NCBI RefSeq assembly: GCF_023507705.1
Contig: NZ_JALBGD010000001.1
Span: 496,001 to 560,000 of the forward strand
From: Stappia sp. WLB 29
GTDB lineage: Bacteria > Pseudomonadota > Alphaproteobacteria > Rhizobiales > Stappiaceae
Direction of reading: 5' to 3'
Length of the DNA stretch: 64,000 nucleotides
Shown piece after piece: positions 25,458 to 35,186 of this stretch. The position numbers and the translations under genes are program-made. The stretch's first letter is position 1, and each line of letters opens with the position of its first letter. A model generated the notes under the pieces. The model searched no databases. It saw only the letters and a program-made list of their open reading frames with translations, and was not told the DNA's origin.

Positions 25458-26363
25458 ATGCAGGCCCTATTCATCGGTCAGGCCTATATCGACATCACCT
25501 TCCTCACCGACACACTGCCGACAGGCGACGAAAAGACCATCGCACGCGACTATGCGGTGAGCTTCGGCGGCAACGCCGTGACGGCGGGCTTCGCCTGCGC
25601 ACGGCTCGGCATCGCCCCGGACATCCTGTGCTCGCAGGCCGACGACTGGCTTGCCCGCATGTTTCTGGACATGGCCGCCAAGTACGGCATCTCGATCCAC
25701 GGGCGAAAGGTACGGGAATCCTCCCTCTCCTTCATCATGCCCAAGGACGGCAAGCGCGCCATCGTCCGCTGCCGCGACAACGACTTCCTGCACCCCTTCC
25801 CCGAGCTCAACCTTGCCGGCTGCCGCGCGCTGCATCTCGACGGCCACATGCCGGACGCCGCCCTCCACTATGCCAAGGCGGCGCGGGCGGCCGGCATCCT
25901 CACCTCGCTCGACGGCGGCGCGGTGCGCGAGAACACCGACGAGCTGCTACGCTATATCGACGTCGCTGTGGTTTCGGCGCGGTTCTGCGAGCAGCTCGGC
26001 CTCGGCTTCGAGGAGACTCTCGAGTATCTGCGCGAACGCGGCTGCCCGGTTGCCGGCGTCACTGTCGGCGAAGATGGCATGTTCTGGTACGAGAACCGCG
26101 GCCCGACGCGTCGGCTCCCGGCGCTGGACGTGCCGAAGGCGCGTATCGTCGACACCAACGGCGCCGGCGACGTGTTCCACGGCGCCTATGTCTATTCCTG
26201 GATGCGGGACAGCGCCGCTGCGTGGGAGCAGCATTTCCGCTTCGCCCGCGCCGCGTCGTCCCATGCAATCCAGCATCTGGGCAACGAGGAGAGCCTGCCG
26301 GCGCTCGCCGATGTCGAGACGGCAATGGCCGAATGGACGGAGAAGCAGCCGGCCCGCGACTGA
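25458..26363 (+). CDS. PfkB/ribokinase-family sugar kinase
   Basis: This 301-aa carbohydrate kinase of the PfkB family phosphorylates an unidentified sugar or nucleoside with ATP. The N-terminal glycine motif VSFGGNAVTAGFACARLG (about 34-51) and the C-terminal signature DTNGAGDVFHGAYV (about 231-244), with catalytic Asp in GAGD, are intact. No adjacent transporter or isomerase hints at the substrate. It starts 133 bp from the divergent EAL gene, with AAGGAG upstream. Confidence 0.9.
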   Translation: MQALFIGQAYIDITFLTDTLPTGDEKTIARDYAVSFGGNAVTAGFACARLGIAPDILCSQADDWLARMFLDMAAKYGISIHGRKVRESSLSFIMPKDGKRAIVRCRDNDFLHPFPELNLAGCRALHLDGHMPDAALHYAKAARAAGILTSLDGGAVRENTDELLRYIDVAVVSARFCEQLGLGFEETLEYLRERGCPVAGVTVGEDGMFWYENRGPTRRLPALDVPKARIVDTNGAGDVFHGAYVYSWMRDSAAAWEQHFRFARAASSHAIQHLGNEESLPALADVETAMAEWTEKQPARD

Positions 26364-26487
26364 CGGTCGGGGTGAGGAATCGCGCTGAACAATCTGAGCG
26401 CGCAGCTTGTTCTCGCGCCGCATTTGGCGCATCGTAGCGGTCCGCAGGCAGGGAGCGGACCCCCAAACACCAGTCGGAGACGTCTGA

Positions 26488-27678
26488 ATGACTAATCTTG
26501 CCCTTCGCCGCGCACGCGCCATCGCGCTCGCCTGCCCGCTTCTCCTTGCCACGCCCGCACTCGCCTTCGATGCGTCCGGCAACGAGATCGCGGACACGTT
26601 CTTCGAGATTTTCGAGGCCGGAAAAGCGACCGTGGCCGGCTACGACAGCGTCGAGGAGAACGGCGACACGGTGACGATCACCGGCATACGCGCCGCCATC
26701 GACGACAGCGGCCGGAAAACCGAGATGACCATTGCCACGATGTCGTTCGAGGAAGGCGAAGTCGCCTCCGACGGCGGGCTGACGGCCAGCAGCATGTCGA
26801 TGAGCGGCGTGGCCATCCAGAACCAGGAAGACGGCAAGGACGTAGGCGTCACTGTCGCCCTGATCGACATCGACGATCCGGTCCTGCCCTCTGCCGCGAC
26901 GGTGAAGGCGAAGGCCAGCACCGATGCGATCGCCCCGTCCTATTCGCGCGCCGAAATCACCGGCGTCCTCGTCGACAGCGGCGCTGACGGCAAGATCCCG
27001 GTCGCCAGCGTGGTCGCAGTGATCGACGAGATGGATGACGAGCTGCCGACCGCCGGCTCCCTCACCGTCGAGGGCGTCGAGATCTCGGCCGAAAGCCTCG
27101 ATGCAGAAGAGCGCAAGACCCTGACCGATCTTGGCTACGACAAGGTCGTCCTCGGCCTGTCGCTGGAGGCGGACTGGGATCCGGACACCGGCGCGCTGGA
27201 GATTTCCGACCTGACGATCTCCGGCACCGAGGCCGCGACGCTGAACGCATCGCTGAAGCTGAACGGCCTGACCCGCGAGGTCTTCGCCAAGCTGGAGGCA
27301 GCGCAAGGCAAGCCGGAAGAGGCTATGGGCATCATGCAGGGCCTGCAGGTGGTGAGCCTGAGCCTGCGGCTGGACAACGAATCGCTGGTCGACCGTCTGC
27401 TCGACGCGCAGGCGAAGGAGTCCGGCTCGACCCGCGAACAGTTCGTCGGCCAGTTGAGCGCCGCTCTGCCCATGCTGCTCGCCGCCATCGGCAATCCCGA
27501 GTTCCAGAAGAGCGTCTCCGGCGCCGCCACCACCTTCCTGAACGATCCGCAGTCGATCTCAGCAACCGCGGCTCCGTCTACGCCGGTTCCCTTCGCCCAG
27601 TTGCTGGGAACCGCGATGATGGCACCGCAGACCCTGCCGACCATTCTCGGCGTGACGGTCGCGGCCAATCAGGACTGA
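26488..27678 (+). CDS. Secreted protein of unknown function (tandem paralogue 1)
   Basis: I do not recognise this 396-aa protein. A Sec signal (about residues 1-26, ending TPALAF) is followed by a beta-rich acidic body with repeated short phrases such as YDSVEENGDTVTITGI and LPTAGSLTVEGVEI. The C-terminal section is helical and ends in QLLGTAMMAPQTLPTILGV. The adjacent gene at 27818-29863 is a longer paralogue with the same N-terminal theme and C-terminal PxPxxQxxG...APxTLPxxL pattern. There are few cysteines and no catalytic motif. It is likely periplasmic, or surface-associated through assembly. RBS CGGAGA precedes ATG 26488. Confidence 0.85.
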   Translation: MTNLALRRARAIALACPLLLATPALAFDASGNEIADTFFEIFEAGKATVAGYDSVEENGDTVTITGIRAAIDDSGRKTEMTIATMSFEEGEVASDGGLTASSMSMSGVAIQNQEDGKDVGVTVALIDIDDPVLPSAATVKAKASTDAIAPSYSRAEITGVLVDSGADGKIPVASVVAVIDEMDDELPTAGSLTVEGVEISAESLDAEERKTLTDLGYDKVVLGLSLEADWDPDTGALEISDLTISGTEAATLNASLKLNGLTREVFAKLEAAQGKPEEAMGIMQGLQVVSLSLRLDNESLVDRLLDAQAKESGSTREQFVGQLSAALPMLLAAIGNPEFQKSVSGAATTFLNDPQSISATAAPSTPVPFAQLLGTAMMAPQTLPTILGVTVAANQD

Positions 27679-27729
27679 CCTCGACGTCGGGCGGCCAAGG
27701 GGGGCTCCGTCCACGACATCGACGAACAG

Positions 27730-27764
27730 CCGAAGCCGGCGCAGCACGTCTGCGCCGGTTTCGG
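27730..27764. terminator. Strong hairpin between the two paralogues
   Basis: CCGAAGCCGGCGCAG (27730-27744) pairs with CTGCGCCGGTTTCGG (27750-27764) around CACGT, giving a 15-bp stem with one G-T pair. No T-run follows, so it may stabilise the first mRNA or act as a weak terminator. Confidence 0.5.
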
Positions 27765-27817
27765 CATGAACGCCCGCTTTGAAAGGCGGGTTGCCACCAG
27801 ATCACGGACAACGGACG

Positions 27818-29863
27818 ATGCCCAGAAGCTTGCGACACACCCCGACGGCCGGCGCCCTCCTCGTCACCCTGGCCCTTGCCTCCCCCGCCACCGCCAACCC
27901 GGCCCTGGATGCCGCCGATGCCTTCCTCCAGTGGGCGAAGGATCACGGCGCAACCATCGCCGAATACGGCAGCGTCACCGAGACCGGAACCGGCGACGCC
28001 ATCGTGCGCGATGCGAAATTCGGTTGGGATCTCGCCTTTTCGATTGCCGGCGCGAACGTCGATCTCGACATCCGCATCAACAGCCCGGAAACCCGGCTGA
28101 TCGGCGTCACCAAGACCGACAAGGGCTATCGTCTCGACCGCTACGAGCAGCCTGGAGCGCACGAGTTCGCGTTTTCCGGCGGCGTGACCGAGGACGGCGT
28201 GCGCAACGGCTTCGACATGTCGGTCATCCAGTACGACCTCGTCGCCGAGGACTACCTGCAGGTGCCGTTCGAGGCGCAGGAAGATCCGGAACGTCCGGTT
28301 TCCCGCTTCCTTCCGGCCATCGTCGCCGGCCTCGATACGACGATCGGCAAGATGTTCGTCCGCCGGATGGAATCGACCTCGAAGATGCCCGACGGCACCT
28401 CGGGCACACAGTCCTACGAGGGCATGACCATCACCGGCTTCGCCAACGGCCGGATCGAAGAACAGCGCATCGAGAAGACCATCTCTGAGACCACGATCAA
28501 GACGGAACCGGGCGTAACCACCGACACCGTCGCGATGCGCGAGGAAACCGGCCTGCAGGTCGTCACCGGCACCGACATGAAGCCGCTTCTGAGGCTGTTC
28601 GGCGCCCTTCCCGCCGACCGCCTGACCGGCGACGAGATCATCGCCAGCGCCTCCGTCGAGGGCATGAACTTCTCGTTCGCGGAAGGCTCCGCCGCCATCG
28701 GCAGCCTGTCGATGGCGGGCCTGCGCATCGATCCGGATGCTCCGGCTTTCGACATCGCCTCCATCGGCGACCAGGCCGCTCTCGGCAAGCTGCCGCAGGA
28801 CGAGGCGTCCCTGACCGCCCTGGGCGGCCAGGCGGCCGATGCGCTGGCGGCGGCCTCGCTGGACAGCTTCGACCTGTCCGCCCTCGCCATCTCCTCGCCC
28901 ATTCTCAACGGCGCCATCGGCAGCATCCAGGCGAAGGACGCGTCCTATCGCGGCTTCGGCGATTTCTCTATGGCCGACCTGTCGATCAAGGCGGAAGAGA
29001 ACAACGCCGCTGTCGATGCGAAACTGTTCCGCATGAGCGAACTGCGGCTGGCGCCGCTGTCGCGCTACATCGACTTCTTCGTCGCCTCGAGCAACCGCGA
29101 GCCGACGCTGCCCGAGATCCTCTCGGTGGTCCCCACGCTCGGCCTGCTGGAGATGGAAGGCATCAAGGTAGCCTCGGACGAACTGCCCGCTCCCGTCTCG
29201 ATCGAGAGCTACCGGCTCGCCATGAGCGACTTCATCAACCCGATCCCGACCCGGATCGAGGCGATGACGAAGAACGCCTCCTTCCCGGTCTCGCTGATCG
29301 AGGAGGACGAGGCGCGCGCACTCTTCGAAGCGCTCGACCTGAAGGTCGTCAGCTATTCCGACGAAACGCGGATCAGCTGGAACGCCGACACCCAGACGCT
29401 CAGCATCGATCCGCTCTCCTTCACCATCGAGGGCGGCGGGTCCATGGACCTGAAGATGGAAATCGGCGGCGTGCCGCGCGTGGTGTTCGAGAGCCCTGAG
29501 CAGGCGCAGATGGTCATCGCTACCGCGATGGTGAACAAGGCGAGCCTGACGGTGCGCGATGCCCGTCTGGTCTCCGCCTTTATCGAGCAGCAGGCCAAGC
29601 CCGCCGGTCTGTCGCCGGAAACCCTGGCGCTCGGCCTTGCCGATCAGGCCGCCAACGAAATGGGCCCGCTCAAGGACACACCGTTCGGTCAGAACCTACA
29701 CGGCGCGCTGAAGAGCTTCCTCGTGTCGCCGGACGAACTGGTGATCACCGTCGAGCCGGAGACACCGGTCCCCGCGATGCAGATCATGGGCGTGCTGGCG
29801 ACCGCACCGGACACCCTGCCGCAGCTTCTCAACGCAACCGTCATGGCCAATTCCGGCCGCTGA
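27818..29863 (+). CDS. Secreted protein of unknown function (tandem paralogue 2)
   Basis: This 681-aa secreted protein is a larger relative of the preceding gene. A signal peptide (about residues 1-26, ending PATAN) is followed by FLQWAKDHGATIAEYGSVTETGTGDAIV, comparable to FFEIFEAGKATVAGYDSVEENGDTVT in the first copy. The middle is an extended beta-rich region. The end, PVPAMQIMGVLATAPDTLPQLL, parallels the first copy's C terminus. ATG 27818 is chosen because it begins the signal peptide; a TTG at 27779 is possible but its ribosome binding site is not better. A strong terminator follows. Confidence 0.85.
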   Translation: MPRSLRHTPTAGALLVTLALASPATANPALDAADAFLQWAKDHGATIAEYGSVTETGTGDAIVRDAKFGWDLAFSIAGANVDLDIRINSPETRLIGVTKTDKGYRLDRYEQPGAHEFAFSGGVTEDGVRNGFDMSVIQYDLVAEDYLQVPFEAQEDPERPVSRFLPAIVAGLDTTIGKMFVRRMESTSKMPDGTSGTQSYEGMTITGFANGRIEEQRIEKTISETTIKTEPGVTTDTVAMREETGLQVVTGTDMKPLLRLFGALPADRLTGDEIIASASVEGMNFSFAEGSAAIGSLSMAGLRIDPDAPAFDIASIGDQAALGKLPQDEASLTALGGQAADALAAASLDSFDLSALAISSPILNGAIGSIQAKDASYRGFGDFSMADLSIKAEENNAAVDAKLFRMSELRLAPLSRYIDFFVASSNREPTLPEILSVVPTLGLLEMEGIKVASDELPAPVSIESYRLAMSDFINPIPTRIEAMTKNASFPVSLIEEDEARALFEALDLKVVSYSDETRISWNADTQTLSIDPLSFTIEGGGSMDLKMEIGGVPRVVFESPEQAQMVIATAMVNKASLTVRDARLVSAFIEQQAKPAGLSPETLALGLADQAANEMGPLKDTPFGQNLHGALKSFLVSPDELVITVEPETPVPAMQIMGVLATAPDTLPQLLNATVMANSGR

Positions 29864-29889
29864 CCGGGTCGCCCGATCCAAGAACAAAG

Positions 29890-29924
29890 AACCCCGCCGC
29901 AGAGCCCTGCGGCGGGGTTTTTTC
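29890..29924 (+). terminator. Rho-independent terminator after the paralogue pair
   Basis: AACCCCGCCGCAG (29890-29902) pairs with CTGCGGCGGGGTT (29907-29919), loop AGCC, followed by a run of six T's. It ends the plus-strand unit and also faces the minus-strand ABC gene. Confidence 0.85.
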
Positions 29925-29961
29925 ATGTCCAGCGAGCCGCAACCGGTCAGCGCCAGCGGCG

Positions 29962-31797
29962 TCAGTCGGTCGATCCGCTGTCGGAGAACTGCAGGTCGCA
30001 AAGCCGCTTGTAGAGCCCGCCACGCGCGAAAAGCTCGCGGTGGGTGCCGCTCTCGATGGCGCGGCCGCGATCCATCACGACAATCTGGTTCGCCTCGCGC
30101 ACGGTCGACAGGCGGTGCGCGATGACCAGCGTCGTGCGCCCGCGCATCAGGTTGGCGAGCGCTGCCTGGATCTTGGCCTCGGATTCCGAATCCAGCGCCG
30201 AGGTCGCTTCGTCGAGCAGCAGCAGGGGCGCATCCCGCAGGATCGCCCGCGCGATGGCGATGCGCTGGCGTTGGCCGCCGGACAGCCGGCCGCCGCCCTC
30301 GCCCACCCGCGTGTCGTAGCCCTCGTCGAGCTCCATGATGAAGTCGTGCGCATTCGCCTCGCGCGCCGCCTGCACGATCTCGTCCTCGCTGGCGGCAGGT
30401 CGCCCCATGGCAATGTTGTCGCGCACGGACATGTCGAACAGGAACGTGTCCTGCGAAACCAGCGCGATGGCCGCGCGGATGTCGGTAATGGTGGTGTCGC
30501 GAATGTCGCGTCCACCGACCGTGATGCGGCCCGAGACGGGCTCGTAGAATCGCTCGAGCAGCGAAAACACGGTGGACTTTCCCGCTCCCGACGGTCCGAC
30601 AAGCGCGGTCACCTCACCAGCACGGGCGGTGAAATCGAGCCCGGCCAGCGCCGGTGCCTCGCCGTAGTGGAAGGCGACGTTCTCAAAGCGCACGCTTCCC
30701 GGCTGGAACGGCGCCCCCGGCAACTGGGTACCCTCACCCGAAGCCTCGGCAGAGGCACGGTCCAGCACCTCGTACATCAGCCGGACGCCGACCATGTGGG
30801 CCGACAGATTGACATGCAGCCGGGCGAGACGCCGGGCAGGATCGTAGGCGAGCAGAAGCGCCGTGATGAAGGCGAAGAAAGCGCCGGGGTCGCTGCCGCG
30901 TTCCACCACGCTGAAGCCGCCGTAGAGGATCACCAGGGCGATGGCGACGCCGCCGAGGGTTTCCATCACAGGCGAGGTGCGCGCGGACAGGCGGGTCATC
31001 TTGTTGGCGCGCAGGCGTACGTCCTCGACCGCCGCATCCATGTCGCGGCGCAGCCTCTGCTCCACCGCAAAAGCCTTCACCACACGAATGCCTGCAATGG
31101 TTTCCTGAGCGATGGAGAGGATGCGGGTGAGCGAGACGAATTGCGACTTCGCCACCCGGCGCACGCGTCGCACCAGACCGGCGATGATGATAATCGCCGG
31201 CGGCATGATCACCAACGCGATCAGGCTCATCAACGGATCCTGCGCGATCATCACCGCGACCAGCGCGATCACGGTCAGGAGGTCGCGCCCGAGCGCGGTG
31301 ACGATGAGATCGAGCGCAACCCGGGCCGCCGTGGCGTTATGCGAAAGCCGCGTACCGAGGTCGCCGATGCCGGACGTTTCGAAGAAGGCGACGTCCTGGC
31401 GGGTAATCGCCTCGAACAGGCGCGACTGCGTCTTCGCGACGATGGCATTGCCGATCTCGCCGAGGACCACGAGTTGACCGTAGGTGGCAAGCCCCTTCAC
31501 CGTGAAGATGAACATCACGAAGCCTGCGATGACCATCACCATGGTCGCATCGCGTTCCAGGAAGACCTCGTTGATGACGTCCTTCATGATCCAGGCGCTC
31601 GCCGCCGTGCTGGCGGCGACCAGGCCCATGAAGACGAAGGCCAGGATATAGCGCCACACATAGTCGCGGGCGTTTTCCAGGACCAGCCGCCGGACCAGGA
31701 AGGGCGTGCCTTCCGGATCGGCGAACAGGTGGGACCAGATGCGTTTCAATGCGTCGGCCTTGTCCTTGCAGCTCTCCGGCGACCCGTGCCGCCGCAT
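29962..31797 (-). CDS. ABC-type exporter, fused permease and ATPase (MsbA-like)
   Basis: This 611-aa half-transporter works as a homodimer. Six transmembrane helices span about residues 45-335. The nucleotide-binding domain carries Walker A (GPSGAGKST), Q-loop (LVSQDTFLFD), signature LSGGQRQR, Walker B (LLLLDEATSALD) and the H-loop His (VIAHRLS). The family exports lipids, lipid A or drugs; the substrate cannot be read from sequence. The start at 31797 follows a GGGG-rich ribosome binding site. It is downstream of aspS by 32 bp in the same direction. Confidence 0.92.
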   Translation of the reverse strand: MRRHGSPESCKDKADALKRIWSHLFADPEGTPFLVRRLVLENARDYVWRYILAFVFMGLVAASTAASAWIMKDVINEVFLERDATMVMVIAGFVMFIFTVKGLATYGQLVVLGEIGNAIVAKTQSRLFEAITRQDVAFFETSGIGDLGTRLSHNATAARVALDLIVTALGRDLLTVIALVAVMIAQDPLMSLIALVIMPPAIIIIAGLVRRVRRVAKSQFVSLTRILSIAQETIAGIRVVKAFAVEQRLRRDMDAAVEDVRLRANKMTRLSARTSPVMETLGGVAIALVILYGGFSVVERGSDPGAFFAFITALLLAYDPARRLARLHVNLSAHMVGVRLMYEVLDRASAEASGEGTQLPGAPFQPGSVRFENVAFHYGEAPALAGLDFTARAGEVTALVGPSGAGKSTVFSLLERFYEPVSGRITVGGRDIRDTTITDIRAAIALVSQDTFLFDMSVRDNIAMGRPAASEDEIVQAAREANAHDFIMELDEGYDTRVGEGGGRLSGGQRQRIAIARAILRDAPLLLLDEATSALDSESEAKIQAALANLMRGRTTLVIAHRLSTVREANQIVVMDRGRAIESGTHRELFARGGLYKRLCDLQFSDSGSTD

Positions 31798-31829
31798 CCG
31801 CCCCTGCCCCGGGCGGCTGACGATAACCG

Positions 31830-33614
31830 TCAGCCCTTCTCGGGCAAATTGAGCCGGATATGAAGCTCGCGCAACTGCTTGGGGTAAACGTCGGACGGTG
31901 CGCCCATCAGCAGGTCCTGCGCCTGCTGGTTCATCGGGAACAGGCTGACATCGCGCACGTTCTTTGCCCCGACCAGCAACATGACGATCCGGTCGACACC
32001 GGCAGCCATGCCGCCATGCGGCGGCGCGCCGTACTGGAAGGCACGGTAGAGGCCGCCGAAGCGCTCCTCCACGTCGCTCTTCGACAGGCCGACCTTCTCG
32101 AACGCCTTGACCATCAGCTCCGGCGACTGGTTACGGATCGAGCCTGAGGCGATCTCGTAGCCGTTGCACACGAGGTCGTACTGAAACGCCTTGATGTCAA
32201 GCGGGTCCATCGTCTCCAGAGCCTCCAGGCCGCCCTGCGGCATGGAGAACGGATTGTGGGCGAACTCGACCTTCTTCTCTTCCTCGTCCCATTCGAAGAA
32301 CGGGAAGTCGACGATCCAGGCGAGCGCGAAGCGGTCGCGGTCGACGAGGTCCAGTTCCTCGCCGACGCGGGTCCGCGCCTTGCCGGCGAAGTCGGAGAAC
32401 TTCTTCGGATCGCCCGCGACGAAGAACGCCGCATCGCCGGCCTTCAGGCCGAGCTGGGTGCGGATCGCCTCGGTGCGCTCCTCGCCGATGTTCTTGGCGA
32501 GCGGGCCGGCACCCTCGAGGGCACCGCCCTCCTCGCGCCAGAAGATGTAGCCGAGGCCCGGCTGGCCCTCGCCCTGCGCCCAGGAGTTCATCCGGTCGCA
32601 GAAGGCACGGCTGCCGCCGGTCGGGGCCGGAATGGCCCACACGGCGTTCTTCGGATCCTCGAGCAGGCGCGCAAAGATCTTGAAGCCGGAGCCGGCGAAA
32701 TGGGTGCCGACGTCCTGCATCTCGATCGGGTTGCGCAGGTCCGGCTTGTCACTGCCGTACTTGGCGATCGCGTCCGCATACGGAATGCGCGGGAATGTCC
32801 CGGTGACCGGCTTGCCCTTCGCGAACTCCTCGAAGATGCCGCGCATGATCGGTTCCATCGTTGAGAACACGTCCTCCTGCTCGACGAAGCTCATCTCCAG
32901 GTCGAGCTGGTAGAACTCGCCCGGCAGACGGTCGGCGCGCGGGTCCTCGTCGCGGAAGCACGGCGCGATCTGAAAATAGCGGTCGAAGCCGGAGACCATC
33001 AGCAGCTGCTTGAACTGCTGCGGCGCCTGCGGCAGCGCGTAGAACTTGCCCGGATGCAGCCGCGAGGGCACCAGGAAGTCGCGCGCGCCTTCCGGCGAGG
33101 ACGCCGTGAGGATCGGCGTCTGAAACTCGGTGAAGCCCGCCGCCCCCATGCGCTGGCGCATCGAGCCGATGATGCGCGTGCGGGTCATGATGTTCTCGTG
33201 CAGCGTCTCGCGGCGCAGGTCGAGGAAACGGTAGGTCAGGCGGATGTCTTCGGGATAGTCCGGCTCGTTGAAGACCGGCAGCGGCAGCTCGCGCGCCGAA
33301 CCCAGCACTTCCAGCTCGCGGATGAAGATCTCGATCGCGCCGGTCGGCAGCGTCTCGTTGACCGTCTCCGGCGTGCGCATCTTCACGTCTCCGTCGATGC
33401 GGATGCACCACTCGGCGCGAACCGTCTCGGCGAGCTTGAAGGCGGGCGAATCGGGATCGATCACACACTGCGTCATGCCGTAGTGGTCGCGCAGGTCGAT
33501 GAAGAGCAGGCCGCCGTGATCACGCACGCGGTGCACCCAGCCCGACAGGCGCGCCGTGGCACCGACATGGGTTTCGCGCAGTTCCCCGCACGTGTGACTG
33601 CGATAGCGATGCAT
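31830..33614 (-). CDS. aspS: Aspartyl-tRNA synthetase
   Basis: This 594-aa class II aminoacyl-tRNA synthetase charges tRNA with aspartate. The N-terminal OB-fold anticodon-binding domain (about 15-110) includes [21 protein letters not shown]. The catalytic core shows motif 2 ([24 protein letters not shown], about 220-243) and motif 3 (GVDRIVMLL near 535-545), plus the GAD insertion. Length matches bacterial-type AspRS. The start is [12 protein letters not shown] at 33614; an upstream in-frame ATG gives non-family sequence. Many alphaproteobacterial AspRS are non-discriminating, which I cannot decide here. Confidence 0.97.
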   Translation of the reverse strand: MHRYRSHTCGELRETHVGATARLSGWVHRVRDHGGLLFIDLRDHYGMTQCVIDPDSPAFKLAETVRAEWCIRIDGDVKMRTPETVNETLPTGAIEIFIRELEVLGSARELPLPVFNEPDYPEDIRLTYRFLDLRRETLHENIMTRTRIIGSMRQRMGAAGFTEFQTPILTASSPEGARDFLVPSRLHPGKFYALPQAPQQFKQLLMVSGFDRYFQIAPCFRDEDPRADRLPGEFYQLDLEMSFVEQEDVFSTMEPIMRGIFEEFAKGKPVTGTFPRIPYADAIAKYGSDKPDLRNPIEMQDVGTHFAGSGFKIFARLLEDPKNAVWAIPAPTGGSRAFCDRMNSWAQGEGQPGLGYIFWREEGGALEGAGPLAKNIGEERTEAIRTQLGLKAGDAAFFVAGDPKKFSDFAGKARTRVGEELDLVDRDRFALAWIVDFPFFEWDEEEKKVEFAHNPFSMPQGGLEALETMDPLDIKAFQYDLVCNGYEIASGSIRNQSPELMVKAFEKVGLSKSDVEERFGGLYRAFQYGAPPHGGMAAGVDRIVMLLVGAKNVRDVSLFPMNQQAQDLLMGAPSDVYPKQLRELHIRLNLPEKG

Positions 33615-33835
33615 GTGGTCCTCGATGGCCCGAAGTTTGAAAAAAGTGGCGGCTGACAAGGCGAAGCAGCTGCCGGCCGGCGCGATGGCGCGCCCGTGCA
33701 CAAGCCATGGGATGACGACAAAGTCAAGGCGGCGAGCCGGTTGGCGGCCCCTGAAAGCCCGCCGAACGAACAGGCCATAACAAGGCGGTTTCGTGGCGAC
33801 AAGCGGGCAAGCATCCGCTATATCTCGCGATTACT

Positions 33836-35074
33836 ATGCATATCATTTCAAGCACCAAAGAACTGGCCGATGTGTGTCGGCGTCTCGCGCAACACGATTT
33901 CGTCGCTGTCGACACGGAGTTCCTGCGCGAAACGACCTTCTGGCCGAAGCTCTGCGTCATCCAGATGGCGAGCGTCGAGGATGCCGTGATCATCGACGCG
34001 CTAGCCGACGGCCTCGACCTTGCGCCGTTTTTCGAGCTGATGCGCGACGAGAGCGTCGTGAAGGTGTTCCACGCCGCAAGGCAGGACATCGAGATCGTCT
34101 ATCACCTCGGCGGGTTCATCCCGCACCCGGTGTTCGACACCCAGGTCGCGGCAATGGTCTGCGGCTTCGGCGATTCGATCTCCTACGACCAGCTGGTCCA
34201 CCGCATCACAGCGGTCAGGATCGACAAGTCGTCTCGCTTCACCGACTGGTCGCGCCGGCCCTTGAGCGAAAAGCAGCTCGACTATGCGCTGGCCGACGTG
34301 ACGCATCTGCGCGAGGTCTACCACTTCCTGAAGGCGAACCTCGCCGAACAGGGTCGCAGCCACTGGGTCGGCGACGAGATGGAGATCCTCACCTCCGAAA
34401 ACACTTATCGCACCGATCCGGAAAATGCGTGGAAGCGGCTGAAGCTGCGGGTACGCAAGCCGATCGAGTTCGCGGTGCTGCAGGAGGTGGCCGCCTGGCG
34501 CGAGCGCGAGGCACATGAGCGCGACGTGCCGCGCAACCGCATCCTCAAGGACGACGCGATCTACGAGATCGCCGCCCAGCAGCCGACCAACACCCAGGCG
34601 CTCGCCGCCCTGCGCACCATTCCGCGCGGCTTCGAGCGCTCGCGCACGGCCGAAGAGATCCTCGGCGCGGTCAAGCGGGCGATGGCGATCCCCAAGGACA
34701 AGCTCCCGGCCGTGCCCAAGGGACGCGCCGCGCCCGACGGGTCGGCGGCGGCCGTCGACCTTCTCAAGGTCCTGCTCAAGCTGGTCAGCGAAGCCAACGG
34801 CGTTGCCGCCAAGGTTATCGCCACCATGGAAGACCTGGAAAAGATCGCTGCCAGCGACGATGCCGATGTCGATGCGTTGAAGGGCTGGCGGATGGAGCTG
34901 TTCGGCGAAGCCGCCTTGAAGCTGAAGCGCGGCGAGATCGCCCTCGCTTTCAACGGCAAGCGCATCGTCGCCGTCGAGCAGAGCGAGCCGGTGCTGGCAC
35001 CCAGGCCCGAGCCGTCCAAGCGTCGCCGCAATCGGCAGAAGGCGGACGCAGATGCGGACGCGGCAGCCGAGTAG
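33836..35074 (+). CDS. rnd: Ribonuclease D
   Basis: This 412-aa 3'-5' exoribonuclease acts in tRNA and stable RNA 3' maturation. The DEDDy exonuclease motifs are intact: DTEFLRE (Asp/Glu, about residues 25-31), HAARQDIEI (about 80-88) and YALADVTHLREVY (Tyr/Asp near 155-160). An HRDC domain follows (about 215-290), and the C terminus is a basic, low-complexity tail. It is divergent from aspS and followed by a terminator at 35109-35159. Confidence 0.95.
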   Translation: MHIISSTKELADVCRRLAQHDFVAVDTEFLRETTFWPKLCVIQMASVEDAVIIDALADGLDLAPFFELMRDESVVKVFHAARQDIEIVYHLGGFIPHPVFDTQVAAMVCGFGDSISYDQLVHRITAVRIDKSSRFTDWSRRPLSEKQLDYALADVTHLREVYHFLKANLAEQGRSHWVGDEMEILTSENTYRTDPENAWKRLKLRVRKPIEFAVLQEVAAWREREAHERDVPRNRILKDDAIYEIAAQQPTNTQALAALRTIPRGFERSRTAEEILGAVKRAMAIPKDKLPAVPKGRAAPDGSAAAVDLLKVLLKLVSEANGVAAKVIATMEDLEKIAASDDADVDALKGWRMELFGEAALKLKRGEIALAFNGKRIVAVEQSEPVLAPRPEPSKRRRNRQKADADADAAAE

Positions 35075-35108
35075 GCCGGCGACCGCACGCACCAACGACA
35101 ATCGACAA

Positions 35109-35159
35109 GCAAACGGGCAGGTCTTCCCTGCCCGTTTGCGTTTGTGCGGTCGTTTTTTT
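35109..35159. terminator. Terminator between rnd and ppx
   Basis: GCAAACGGGCAGG (35109-35121) pairs with CCTGCCCGTTTGC (35127-35139); a seven-T run follows at 35153-35159. It lies between the convergent rnd (plus) and ppx (minus). Confidence 0.7.
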
Positions 35160-35186
35160 GTCTTCCGACTACCGGCGAGAGACCCG

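Noticed and set aside
27766-28488. 240-aa plus-strand frame starting MNARFERR
   Set aside because: It lies in another frame of the 681-aa secreted protein gene and is rich in Arg and Pro without domain.
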